From Macrocystis pyrifera (Eukaryota; Sar; Phaeophyceae; Laminariales; Laminariaceae): a DNA stretch of 64,000 nt. A model generated the notes under the pieces. The model ran no database searches and had not been told where the DNA came from. It saw only the letters and a list, made by a program, of their open reading frames with translations. This document shows, piece after piece, positions 1 through 11,000 of the stretch; within the stretch, counting starts at the first letter, position 1; each line of letters opens with the position of its first letter. The DNA lies in NCBI GenBank assembly GCA_031763025.1, contig JASSKH010000025.1, forward strand, positions 372,001 to 436,000, in the 5' to 3' direction. The translations under genes and the position numbers were made by a program.

Positions 1-935
1 TCTATCGTGTTTCTGATATATGAGTCTACCTGGTAGTCGTTTAGAGAAGGCTACTGAAAGTCGGGTGGGTCGGAGGGAAGGTCTGCGACCTGGGCGTGGA
101 AGGGGATTTGGGATGGAGCAGAGAGGGGGTCTGACGCAGAAGAAATGCATGGTGCTCGGGCCGTGGCCGGGGTGGAGCTGGGGTTGAAGGAAAGACGCCA
201 AGCTGGTCCTGTGCTGGATAAGCACCGAGGCGGAGGCTTGGGCTGGGCCTGGGTCTGACCCTGTGTCTTGGTCTGGGTCTGGCTCGGGATAGGAGGCTGT
301 GCTTGGATCTGGGGCTAAAGCGTACGTTGGAGCCGTGTCGGGGGCGAAGACTAGGGTTCGAGTTGGGGCGGGGTTGGGCCCGGCACGGCTTGTGAATCTG
401 GAGCTAGGTTTCCGCTGGAAGATAGACCTATAATTGAAGCTGGAGATACAGATGAGGCTAGGACTGGGGTTAGAGCTGGAGCTGAACCTTAGACTTGGCC
501 AGGTCAGAATAGTCCCTATAGGCTAGACCTGGACCGGGCCTGGGACTGGACCCCTCACTTTTCTGGGGATTGGAACTGGGCTTGGGGCCCGACCCCGGAT
601 AGATACGGAGCTGACTATAAACTTAGGGTTGGGTTGGGTTCGAACTTCGAGGGCGACACCTGGGGGTCTGGGTTGGGCTGGGGCAACGGCTGTGGCCGTG
701 ACGTTGGCACGGGTCTCGACTGGGCTTGGAACCGGCCAGTAGACGAAGTCTGGGGCTGGGACGGGTGCCCGGACTGAGGCTTCGGTCGAGGCTGATCGAT
801 CGGTTGGAGTAAGGGCCGGGGCACAAGCTGGAGGGCTGTAACTGACGTAGAGGCTAGGGCTCGGGCTGGGACTGGGGCTGGCGCTGGGCCTCGGGCTGGG
901 GCCAATGCTTTCGTTGGAGCTTACAGTGGGGACTA
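1..935 (+). repeat. Left arm of long inverted repeat
   Basis: Position 1 pairs with 3732 and the pairing can be followed inward to about 935/2822. Segments I compared base by base (61-120 against 3613-3672; 421-480 against its partner near 3290-3350) are identical in reverse complement; the arms differ by a few indels, for example around 370-395. The sequence is a degenerate, G-rich array of GGGCTG and GAGCTG words with few A or C runs. The outer boundary is not visible because the arm reaches the first base of the window. Pro/Ser/Arg-rich open frames here come from the skewed composition and are not called as genes. Confidence 0.93.
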
Positions 936-2010
936 GACTTTGTCTTTGGATAGGAGCTGAGGCTGAACCGGAGGGGGGATTGGGCCTGGGATAGCTCGTA
1001 GGGCTAGACTGGAGCTGGGTCTGGCTCTCAAACAGGCGTTCAGCATGGGACCACGTGCACAGGTTTGACGGGGGCAACGAAAGGGTGCAGGATTTAGACT
1101 GGGCTCGGGGCTAAGGCTGGAGGTACGACGAGAGATAGAGTTGCGATTGGGGCTGTGGCTTGGGTTTGGGTTTGAACCTACAGTAGGCTGAGGTTGAGGT
1201 TGGGACACATGTACTGACTTGGAGCAAGCGATAGTACTTGGACGTGGGCTGAAAGTCGTTTATATGTGTTGGGTCCAGTGCGCTCTCGGGGCAAGGGCTG
1301 CGGGTCGAGCTTGAGCCACGGTTTGGGCTGAAGCTACATAATATCTGGGGCTGGGGCGGGGATGAAGGGGCCGGGGGTTTGACCTGGGCGGAGTTCGGGA
1401 CTTGGATTTAGAGTGTAGCAGGAGCTGATGCTTCGGCTGCGACCAAGGTCGGGACAGATCACGCGGCTTGACCTGATTCCAAGGCGAAAACTCGGGTATA
1501 GCCTTGGGACTTGGGTTGGTTTCGAGGCTTGTGCCTGGGACTGGGGTTAAAGTTACAGCTCGGGCTGTACCTTTGTGTATGGCTGGGACTGGGCTCGGGA
1601 CGATATGAAATCTGCGAGTGGGGTTGAGGTTGAGGTGGGGGCTGGGGCTGGAGCTTCAAACAGAGTTGGTGATTGGACTGGGGCCGGGGATGGCGTGGAG
1701 GCGGGGTTCGGGGTGGTGTTTTGGTTGGAGCTACAGCTAGGCCTTTGGTTTCGATCGGAGCTGTGGCTGGGACTATGACTGCACCTGGCGGGGAGGGTAT
1801 GGCTGTCTGTGCTGAGGCTGGAACTAGAGCTACGGCATGAAGCAGGGAGTAGGGATGGGACCATAACCTGGGGAGGTGATCCTAGAAGCACAGAGGGTAC
1901 GCCATGGCCTTGGGTAGCAGCTGCAGCCGGGAGTTGAGCTGAAGAAGAGGCTGAGACTACAGCTCGAGTAATCGTATGGGCTGGAGCCGGGAATGCAACT
2001 GGAGCTGGGG
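936..2010 (+). repeat. G-rich degenerate GGGCTG/GAGCTG array, unpaired part
   Basis: The same strand-skewed word family as the left arm continues (GGGGCTGGAGCTG-type words about every 6-12 bases) but has no partner on the right side of the inverted repeat. It probably represents the older array from which the arm was copied. Confidence 0.7.
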
Positions 2011-2821
2011 CTGCAGGTTCAACTAGACCGTTTTTCTAGGGCACCATGTTGGGGCGGGGATACGGCTGGGGATGGGTACACAAGTGCGGCTGCACCTACA
2101 GCTGGAGAGATGACTGGGGCTAAGGGCAGGCGTGCAGCTATATACGAAGCTATAGTCCAGGTGGGGCTCGTCGGTTCGTGTTGCGTGGGTGCCCAGCTGA
2201 TTGAACCGGCGAACCGTAGAAGATGGATCATCGGATCACATCAATGCAGCAGAGCTTCACAACGGCGATGTTCAATTCCGTATGGAGTGTAACAATAGCA
2301 GAAGAGCCGCTTGTGCGCATCGATTCCCGTGTTAGAGTTTCGTCGCCATAGTCGCCTTCGGTGGCCCTACACAGCAGCAGTACAACGAAACGGAGGATAT
2401 TGGCCATGCCATGATGGCCTCACTCTAAATCACCATGTCGCCCGTACGTATTTATCTGAAGAACGGCCAGGAAAGGCGAGGTTATCACGACAATAGCGGC
2501 AGAGGCAGATTGAACCTGGTTTCACGGTTGCTTCCTGGCATTTTCGATAGTTGGGATAGCGTTGTCAAAACGTTTTTTCTTGCCGTTATTTCGTTGCTGC
2601 GCGTTTTCGCTCGCCCTAGACCACAACAAAAACACACGCGTTGTGTCTGTGGCACAGTAATACTTGTGTGAGATTGTTATTGTGTTCACCCCACAACGCC
2701 CCTGGGTGTGGTGGCTAACACGCTTTCGTCGTTGCCTCAATTTCAGCAGACACTCAACAATCGCACGCGCTTGCAGACCCTCTATACTGTGATAAACACA
2801 TGAATCCTGTTTAAAACCAAA
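2011..2821. other. Central spacer of the inverted repeat, no gene seen
   Basis: Ordinary mixed composition, with no recognisable protein or RNA. Short open frames (up to about 110 codons) show no family resemblance. Confidence 0.5.
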
Positions 2822-3732
2822 CTCTAGCCCCGACTGTAAGCTCCAGCGCAAGCATTAACCCCAGCGCCAGCCCCAGTCCCAGCCCGAGCCCTAGCCTCCA
2901 TGTCAGTTACAGCCCTCCAGCTTGTGCCCCGGCCCTTACTCCAACCGATCGATCAGCCTCGACCGAAGCCTCAGTCCGGGCACCCGTCCCAGCCCCAGAC
3001 TTCGTCTACTGGCCGGTTCCAAGCCCAGTCGAGACCTGTGCCAACGTCACCGCCGCAGCCGTTGCCCCAGTCCAACCCAGACCTCCAGGTGTCGCCCTCG
3101 AAGTTCGAACCCAAACCAGCCCTAAGTTTATAGTCAGCTCCGTATCTATCCGGGGTCGGGCCCCAAGCCCAGTTCCAATCCCTAGAAAAGTGAGGGGTCC
3201 AGTCAGGCCCAGTCCAGGTCTAGCCTATAGGGACTATTCCGACCTGGCCAAGTCTAAGGTTCAGCTCCAGCTCTAACCCCAGTCCTAGCCTCATCTGTAT
3301 CTCCAGCTTCAATTATAGGTCTATCTTCCAGCTGAAACCTAGCTCCAGATTCACAAGCAGTAACTCGAGCCCTGGGTCTTCGTCTCAGTCCCCGACACGG
3401 CTCCAACGTACGCTTTAGCCCCAGATCCAAGCACAGCCTCCTATCCCGAGCCAGACCCAGACCAAGACACAGGGTCAGACCCAGGCCCAGCCCAAGCCTC
3501 CGCCTCGGTGCTTATCCAGCACAGGACCAGCTTGGCGCCTTTCCTTCAACCCCAGCTGCACCCCGGCCACGGCCCGAGCATCATGCATTTCTTCTGCGTC
3601 AGACCCCCTCTCTGCTCCATCCCAAATCCCCTTCCACGCCCAGGTCGCAGACCTTCCCTCCGACCCACCCGACTCTCAGTAGCCTTCTCTAAACGACTAC
3701 CAGGTAGACTCATATATCAGAAACACGATAGA
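2822..3732 (-). repeat. Right arm of long inverted repeat
   Basis: Reverse complement of 1-935: C-rich words such as CAGCCC and CAGCTC. The inner end near 2822-2860 still matches 890-930 (GCAAGCATT against AATGCTTTC with the shared GTAAGCTCC block). The outer end is at 3732 or beyond the visible partner. Confidence 0.93.
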
Positions 3733-3827
3733 AACGGAGTAATTGGGTATCACGTGTCCATTCCTGTGATTATCACTGTTTTCGCTCCAAGTTTGCCTCA
3801 CGAAGCTCGTATGGGTTCGGTAGGATA

Positions 3828-3840
3828 GGGGTTAGGGTTA
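3828..3840 (+). repeat. Interstitial TTAGGG-like repeat
   Basis: Two tandem TTAGGG units (GGGGTTAGGGTTA). Telomere-type repeat, probably interstitial. Confidence 0.55.
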
Positions 3841-3984
3841 GAAGTAGGGCAAGCGTAGGTATAGGGTGTACAGTTTGGCTACGGGCATGAAACCTGATAG
3901 CCCATTTCCTTATACCAAAACCTGTTAAGTAGTATGATAATTTGTAAAAGGCGGCTCCCACCTCCAGACACCGCCGAACATATT

Positions 3985-4745
3985 GCACAAGCTTAGGCTC
4001 GAAACCCAGTCTCGAGCCAAGCCCCCAGACCCAGCCAGAGCGCCGGCCACAGACCGAGCTACAGTCGTAGCGGCAGGGTCAGTCCCAGGCCCAGCTCTAC
4101 CATCCGACTCGGTCCCGGAACCAGTCCCAGCTACGACCAAGGCTTCCTCCTACCGCATCCCCAGCACACGTATGAGCCTCAACTGTAGCTCTAGCAGAAG
4201 CGCCCGCCCCGGTTCGAGAGGCAGCCTCAGCCCCAGCCTCAGAAGCAGTCCTTGCCATAGTTTCTATCCCAGCCGCGGCCTGGTCGCAGTCTCAGCCGCA
4301 GCTGCAATCCCAGCTCCAGCCCAAGGCCCTCATTCGACTGCAGTCCACAGCCATCCCGAGCCGTAGCGACATCTACGGCTCAGAATTACTCCCAGCCCCA
4401 GCCCTATACCACAGCCACGTCCAACCGTATGCCTCTAAGGTGGGTGTCGGCCGTAACCCCAGCCCCGGTCGCAGGTTCAGGCCTATCTCCAGCCCCAAAC
4501 CTGGTCCAAGCTGCGACCTCTACGTTAAACCTCTATCCTTAGCTGGAGCTCAAAACCCAGAGGTGCACCCAATACCGATGCCAGCCCCAACATATTGTAT
4601 GTCTTCAGCCACAAGCCTACTCTGCGCCCCAGACCAACTCGATGACTAGCAACCGGTTCACCCGGTCCCCAACCTACCCCAAGTCCCACGCACCAGGTTC
4701 CGCCATAGATCCAGTCCGGCACCGGCCCGACGCCATGTCAGACAT
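3985..4745 (-). repeat. C-rich degenerate array, second block
   Basis: Dense CAGCCCCAG, CCAGTCCCAG and similar words, the same word family as the right arm of the inverted repeat but not an obvious copy of any part of it. No coding signal is accepted here; the open frames are low-complexity. Confidence 0.65.
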
Positions 4746-4996
4746 GGCTTCCACTTCATTTTTTAACGCAAGCCCGGGCCCAGTATCACATTATTACCCT
4801 CCCTGAATGGCATAATGATATTCCTGTACGCCTACGATATAGACGTCGTGCGGCGATGGATTACGACCGGCTGCGTATAGTATAGGCCGTGAAGGTGAGA
4901 GGGTGGGGGGCGGCAGTGAGTGATTCTTAGGAGGGGAGTGAGTTAGGGTGGGGAGAAGGGGGGTCATCGGTATGGGGGTGCGGGGAAACGTGGTTC

Positions 4997-5209
4997 GTGG
5001 TAGGTGCATCAATATACCGAAGAAAAAGAGTAGAACAAAAGGCCGTGAATTTACGAGATATTAACCCTAGTAGCACGGGCGAGACCTGTCCACGGGGTCG
5101 ATTGGCAAGTGTAGTTACAGAGGATGGGAGAGGAAGACAGGTATACATCGTGGCGCAGGTGTACGAGAAGATACCCCCAGACACAGTTTGCATCATCGAC
5201 TACCAATAG
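4997..5209 (+). CDS. Unassigned coding-like fragment
   Basis: An open frame of 70 codons ends with ...VYIVAQVYEKIPPDTVCIIDYQ-type sequence and a TAG stop. Codon choice from about 5060 onward looks coding-like and the peptide is not low-complexity. There is no ATG at the start (the frame opens at GTG), so this would have to be a 3' exon or a remnant. I do not recognise the family. It may equally be chance. Confidence 0.22.
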   Translation: MVGASIYRRKRVEQKAVNLRDINPSSTGETCPRGRLASVVTEDGRGRQVYIVAQVYEKIPPDTVCIIDYQ

Positions 5210-8058
5210 TAGGCCACTCGAGCACAGAAAACACTTGAATGATGCCGATACGATAACCGGCAACACAAGGGGAACTACAGTAATAATAGTTTTGGTACGG
5301 ATATTGGGGACGCGGAGCTGGTGGAAAACCTGGTGCAATAGCGGACGTCATACATCGCGGTAGAAAAGAGGGTTGGAGGCGATGGCGTGACAGTGACTGG
5401 CGGCGGTCAACGTCTGTTGCGGTGTATGGAATACCCCCCCGGATAGCGTTTGTGTTGTCGGATGCCATCTAAAAGTCTGTAATTGGAACCGCCTGTGTGC
5501 TGGAGAAATACCCTAGAAAACAGCGGACAAGCGGTCTCGAGCGTGTGTTTTATCGCCTGTCGTAGGGGGTATGAAAGCCAATCTTTTTTAGTTTGGTGCA
5601 TTTTCTCGAAACGGTGTGGTCAGCGCGTGCGTTCTATTAGTAGTGTTTCTACCAGGCATGCGGAAACAACCCATATTGGGAACATCATGATGCGACAGTG
5701 CATCGGCAGCGTCTCTTCTTCAGGGGGAAATAGCCGCTTTCAGGTTAGGGTGGATGCGTCCTTTTCAAATACTTGTACCATGGTAAGCCAAAGCGGGTAC
5801 CGCAACAACGCCACGCATGTGCCTACAGGGTTTAAGGTTAGGGTCAGAGTTAGGGTTAGGGTTATACACACTTGCTTCGCTGAGACGTGCCCCTCATCTT
5901 GTGGTAGGGGCTGGGGGAAAGCGGCAGAGCTCCAAGTACGCATCTGTGCGCTGGCCTCGACCTGGTTCGATAAGCGGTTGCGCAGTCCGTTGATCGAGTG
6001 GTTCAAAAAGCGCATTTCGATTGCTGGTTGGAGCACTGCCTGAACATCTTGTGTAACATCCCTGCTACCTCCAAGATAGACGTGCGGACACCTGATTTCG
6101 ATTTTTTTTGTGGCTCTTTATCGAGAATACGGTCTACGAAGACGTAAACCGAGATACGGAGTTCCAGTGTTGGCAGTGCCATTTTGTGTTTTCGCCGAAT
6201 TACTCGCAGCTTCGATCGGGAGGCCACACGCCCTGCACTTGGTCGCGTGTCCAAGAGCTCGAAGCGATCATACCTGCCTGCAGAATCACAGTCGTGCAGT
6301 CGAGAAGGCTGGAGCCGTGGCCAGTTTAGATCCAGGGTAAGCAATAGGTACCGGCATAAGGGGGTGGTAGGGTGTGTGTTTGTTAGGCGCTGGGGACGAA
6401 CCTTCCCGTTGATTCAAAAATTGCACTTTGGACGTTGGCCGAACCGCGCACCCGTGCACGCGAAACGTACTGCCTCATACATACATGATGTTAAAGGGGG
6501 CGCCGTTGGTACCAATTTACTTGTTTGTTTGAGCGTTATCCCCATGAAGTGGAACGTTCTCGCGGTAGTGTTGAAAAGCAAAAAAAAGAGGCGGGCTCTG
6601 TTGGCCTGGGATCAGGCCGTGTGGGTGTTGCAGCAGGCCGGGTGATAATAATAACGGAAGTGAAACCTACTGATTCCAGGTACCTGTGAAATTGGGGGGC
6701 ACTGCGACTGGTATGCTAGAACGAAATGGCGACGGGTGGGGGGGGCACAAGGCTTATCTACGTACTCACGGAGGAGATTCCCAGCGGTGATCATCGGATT
6801 GTTGGCAAGTGGACGTTGGGCATGCACGCAAGAAAGCGCATGACGCGAAGGGGGGGCATTGAAATACGCCGGAAAACCATTGCACTGAGGCCGCGGAAAC
6901 TCAAGTAAAACTACGGAAATAGGGCAGGGAACAAGGAGGGGAGTAATACACTCACGTTAACGGTGGATAGAGCCGCACGCTATAGAGAGGGAGACTAAAT
7001 GATTACAAACAGACGTGTGTACAGTCTGCACTCATTGTGTGCAGTAGCTTCAACCCGGAATGGCTAGGGTGACTGGATCCCTTTGTTGACTTGCAACAAA
7101 AATACTCTCACTCGAAATGGGTCCAAGGTAGATCCTTCTCAGCTGTTCCGTAGAAAATTATATTGTTATTGATCCAACGCGCGAGCGCAGCAGCAGCAAC
7201 AGCCGCAGCAGCAGCAGCTCTGTCGGGGCCAAGCATGCCCACCCATGGAAAGCGCCACCGGGCCGACCCCAGATGACGCGTAAGGGAGCCGTCCCGTTGT
7301 ATTTTAAGTTTTACAGCACTCGTATTATACCACTACCGGTACGAAAATGGAACGGCTCCCGCTAGGAACTCGGGCAGCAGGATATAGGTGACTGCTTTCG
7401 TCAACTTGTGCGCAGTGGAGAAACGTCTTTGGAGAATGGTGAAGAGCGTACCGTATCATGCCGCGAAAGTAACCTGCTGCTTCGGATCACAGTTCGAGAC
7501 TGCTCCCTGACACCAGGGCCCGTCCATACACCGTCAAGCTTTTCTCCACAATACCCACCCCCTAGATGTCCAACGGGATATCCTGAAACCCATGAGAGCA
7601 CTCACCGATGGCTACAAGGTGAATAGACGAACTACCGCTTTTACTCGGTAGGTCCAAAGCGCCGAATGCTGTCGGGTTCCTCACGGCAATCACGCATTTT
7701 CTGCATTGCTTGACCGCGACTTAGACGCGGCAGGACGTGCTAAACGTTAGCGGCGGTTCGTACGTGCTTCTCGAAACGAAGAGTTCGGCTTCATTCGGCT
7801 CCCCCGACCAGATGTGTTGCACCGCTTCATACCCGAGAAATTACGTGCCTACCCAAGCTAGATTCGGACTAAACAGCGTAAGGTACGCGGTACTACTAGT
7901 AACCCCCTCCTCGCCAAAGGGGCTCGATGTGCCTTGCGCTATAGAGGGGAGACAAGTAAGAGCTTCGACACTCCCGCTCATCTTAAAACCTCGACATTGT
8001 CGTCCACGACGTACCCGATGAAAGTCGAAACTCCTGACGTAATGAAAACTGCCACAGT
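5210..8058. other. No gene recognised
   Basis: Several open frames exist (longest 186 codons at 5483-6043) but they cross telomere-like repeat DNA and show no family resemblance. A short imperfect CAG/CAA run lies at about 7187-7221. Confidence 0.5.
5828..5864 (+). repeat. Interstitial telomere-like array
   Basis: About five degenerate TTAGGG units in a row (GGTTAGGGTCAGAG, then TTAGGGTTAGGGTTA). Together with the patch at 3.83 kb this suggests subtelomeric or once-subtelomeric DNA. Confidence 0.65.
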
Positions 8059-8443
8059 ATTAGAGTACTAGAGTACTAGATTACTAAAGTACTAGATGAG
8101 TATTAGATGAGTACTAGAGTACTAGATGAGTACTAGATGAGTACTAGGGTATGAGTACTAGAGTACTAGATGAGTACTAGATGAGTACTAGAGTACTAGA
8201 TGAGTACTAGAGTACTAGATTAGTACTAGAGTACTAGATGAGTACCAGATGAGTACTAGAGTACTAGATGAGTACTAGAGTACTAGAGTACTAGAGTACT
8301 AGAGTACTAGAGTACTAGAGTACTAGAGTACTAGAGAGTACTAGAGAGTACTAGAGTACTAGAGAGTACTAGAGAGTACTAGAGTACTAGAGTACTAGTA
8401 CTAGAGTACTGGAGTACTAGATATTACTAGAATACCAGAGTAG
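8059..8443 (+). repeat. 8-bp minisatellite (AGTACTAG), with a 16-bp variant
   Basis: About 385 bp of AGTACTAG units, many interleaved with ATGAGTACTAG variants. The left half mixes 8-bp and 11-12-bp forms (GAGTACTAGATGAGTACTAG); the right half is nearly pure 8-bp. Each unit contains two overlapping palindromes, AGTACT and CTAG. Confidence 0.95.
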
Positions 8444-8813
8444 TTGCGCAGCCCAACAGCACGGGTAAGATGGCCCGACACGTCAAGTTCCTAGCGTTCG
8501 ACTTTCTCAAGGCCATCCCCACAGGTCTAAAGCCGTTGTCATGGAGGTTGGCGTCTTAATCCCCTCTGCCTATGACCACTATCATCACTATCATCACTAT
8601 CATCACGCGGCGGGTCTCGAGCGACACGGCGGCCAGGATGAGCGTCATGCAACAGCCCACAATCTCCGACATGACTGTTACCAGGGTGTCGACCTCGCTG
8701 ACCGGAAGCCTGCTTGTATGTAGTCCACGCGGGTATAATTGCTCCGACGGAATGTCCTTCGGGCGAAAGTCCAACGTTTCACCTTCGCGTACAGTAATAG
8801 GCGTTCGCATCAA
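8444..8813 (-). pseudogene. Coding-like remnant, unassigned
   Basis: On the minus strand two stretches read like protein: 8813 down to about 8613 ends with SEVDTLVTVMSEIVGCCMTL-type sequence (a hydrophobic segment preceded by a possible TTCCGGTCAG acceptor), and 8550-8440 reads DNGFRPVGMALRKSNARNLT and on to a hydrophobic stretch. Between them an ATC/ATG-rich triplet expansion (8572-8605) and an in-frame stop break the frame. The plus strand also offers an ATG frame at 8470 (MARHVKFLAFDF...). Which strand, if either, was coding is unclear. Confidence 0.22.
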
Positions 8814-8978
8814 TCTTCTTGTACAACGACACGGGGGCGACTGGCCGGGAAACGCCGATTACACCTTGTGCGGAAAGGCACACCATTACACATGTGTCTA
8901 CATACGATATTGTGACATAATATGCAGGTGCATAGCGAAATCAAGGCGCACCGAGAGCACACATAATAATATATATTT

Positions 8979-9081
8979 TACGGGGGACCCTAGTAAATAG
9001 GACCCACGGTACACACGAGAACCTATATATTTGCGTATTTTTACTTACAGTATTTGGTCCTATTTACTATGATCCCCCGTA
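8979..9081. mobile_element. MITE-like element, copy 1
   Basis: About 103 bp with terminal inverted repeats of 26 bp, 24 of which match: TACGGGGGAC... at the left and its complement ending ...TCCCCCGTA at the right. The core (ACCTATATATTT ... TATTTGGTCC) matches copy 2. No coding capacity. A TA or TTA target duplication is possible but not proven. Confidence 0.82.
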
Positions 9082-9082
9082 C

Positions 9083-9671
9083 TACAGTAAGAGTAGCACA
9101 GATTAAGTGTAGCACAGTAACCTGCAATAACACATGGTCAACACATGGAATGGAATGGAAGTGCAGTACTGCACGATCGAGAAGCGACCCCCAAAGACGG
9201 GAGCCCAACACGGGGAGACTCTTGTTTCGAGGTTTTATAATGTCGTACCGATGGAACGCACAAGAGGATATTGGCGGGCGAATTTTCCGTAATATATTAT
9301 TGACTTGAGTCAGTCAGAACTGATTAGTTTCTCTGTAGTACCTCCGAGACACACAATCATACTCAGGAGGTACGTGCACGAACTCGTAAGTACGTCCTCG
9401 GTAGGCGAACACCCGTATCAGCCTACTGTAGTGAATGATGAGGGTGTAAATATGGATGGAGAGACATCATATATCATCGGCCCTGTAGTCAGTAGGACGA
9501 CCCCTTATCCCCGGTTTCTTCAAACCTGTGTGAGCTATGTACACACGTAACACCAACACGACAAATAAGAATCTTAAAAAGGAACTGCAGCGCTGCCCGC
9601 ACAGTAAACATCGTGACGTGCATGCAGCGCACAACGCCCACCTTTGCTGGCCACCTAGGGGGGCATCCAGA
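9083..9671. other. No gene recognised
   Basis: Sequence between the two MITE copies. Open frames of up to 84 codons show nothing recognisable. Confidence 0.45.
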
Positions 9672-9782
9672 CTATTACGGGGGTCCATAGTTAACAGGAC
9701 CTATGGTATACATAAAAACCTATATATTTAGGTGTTCTTACTAACAATATTTGGTCCTATTAACTATGGACCCCCGTAATAG
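9672..9782. mobile_element. MITE-like element, copy 2
   Basis: 111 bp with 30-bp terminal inverted repeats, 29 matching: CTATTACGGGGGTCCATAG at the left and its complement at the right. It shares with copy 1 the ends, the GGACC and GGTCC boundaries of the repeats and the ACCTATATATTT core. The better-preserved termini make it the younger-looking copy. Confidence 0.88.
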
Positions 9783-10389
9783 CAACTTCAACAGTGGTGT
9801 CCCTCCGCTTTTTCAGAGAGTGTAATGCCCTCTGCGACAAGCGACCACAGCACTACAGCAGTATATTTCTGCATTCTGTTCGCCTGATACTCCAAGCCCC
9901 TCTCCGATGAGTCACCGCCGACTTCGAGTCTTTTCCGTAGTACATACTTGTTGGTTCCATGTCCTTCAGCCATTCTGTGATTGGCAGTCACGACCTCGAC
10001 CTTATTACAGTAGTTGCGAGCTTTAACCCCGCCGCGGAACCAACGGAACCACTGGAGGCGCCAGGTGCGTATATAGCAGGATTAGCTCACGACCTTGACC
10101 ATAGCAGTACGTAGACGATTGGGAGCGCTGGCCAGAGTGGAGCACACTAAGTATCTGTCCGGGCGTCTATATTCTGTGAGTGCGGTCGAATCTTGAACCC
10201 GAAGGCGCCGTCTTCAGGAACGGCCCGCTCTTGCTTTGGTAGGAATACTATCCATTCGTAGCTTGTGGTGGCATGCAAGTATTTCGAAAAATAATAATAA
10301 TAATAAGAAACCTCAGTTGTGCGATCATTTTTTGGTGGGGTTTGTCCGGTAGCTTACGTACCAGAGTGTAGCGGGGTTACAGTAGCTGC

Positions 10390-11000
10390 TCGGTAACTAC
10401 CCCACGTGATGAGTCCTCGGTAAGGGTTGGAACGGCCTCAATACCCTGGTAAACACTCCAGTAAGGTTCAGTATGAACTCAATAGCGGTACCTGACAACT
10501 TTGATAGCTTCGGTAGGGATACGTGTATCCGGCACTCCGACAAGTTCTGTACGACATCAAAAGAGGCACCCGGCAATTCATTTATCAATAGTGTATACTG
10601 GCCTATCAAAGTGGTGTGGTACGGCCTCAATATCCCATCGAATATACCGGTATGCTTTGGCACGGACTCGATACCGACGCCCGGTAACCTGGTAAATCGT
10701 GTATGACCATCGGCACCCGACACTTCAGCAAGTTCGGTACCACCTCAATACCGGTGCCGGACAACTAAGTAAAGGTATCCCGGGGGTACTTACCCTGCCA
10801 CAGTGGCACTGTACGACCCCCGTGGGTAATTTTGCCTTGCCAAAGTGTTTCGGGACCCTTCAATACCCTGAAAACCCTTCCGCTATGGTTCGAAACGATC
10901 TCCATGCCGGTAACGGTAACCGACACGTCGGAAAGTCCGGTACGCCACCAAAAGTATACCCCGGGCACCGGCAAACCCTACTATCATCACGGAGACCCAT
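10390..11000 (+). repeat. Degenerate CGGTACC-type satellite, patch 1
   Basis: About 600 bp of decayed tandem units of roughly 41-48 bp, each with the order GGTACGxCCTCAATACC, then GGTGCCCGACA, then CAGTAAGTTCGGTAC. Clear units are at about 10460-10500, 10530-10570, 10620-10690 and 10720-10765. Open frames across it are by-products. Confidence 0.72.

Noticed and set aside
523..4366. Many Pro/Ser/Arg-rich open frames on both strands
   Set aside because: They follow the skewed GGGCTG/CAGCCC arrays, overlap in several frames at once and lack any family motif.
8059..8443. CRISPR-like array
   Set aside because: No spacers: units of 8-12 bp are contiguous, and the genome is eukaryotic.
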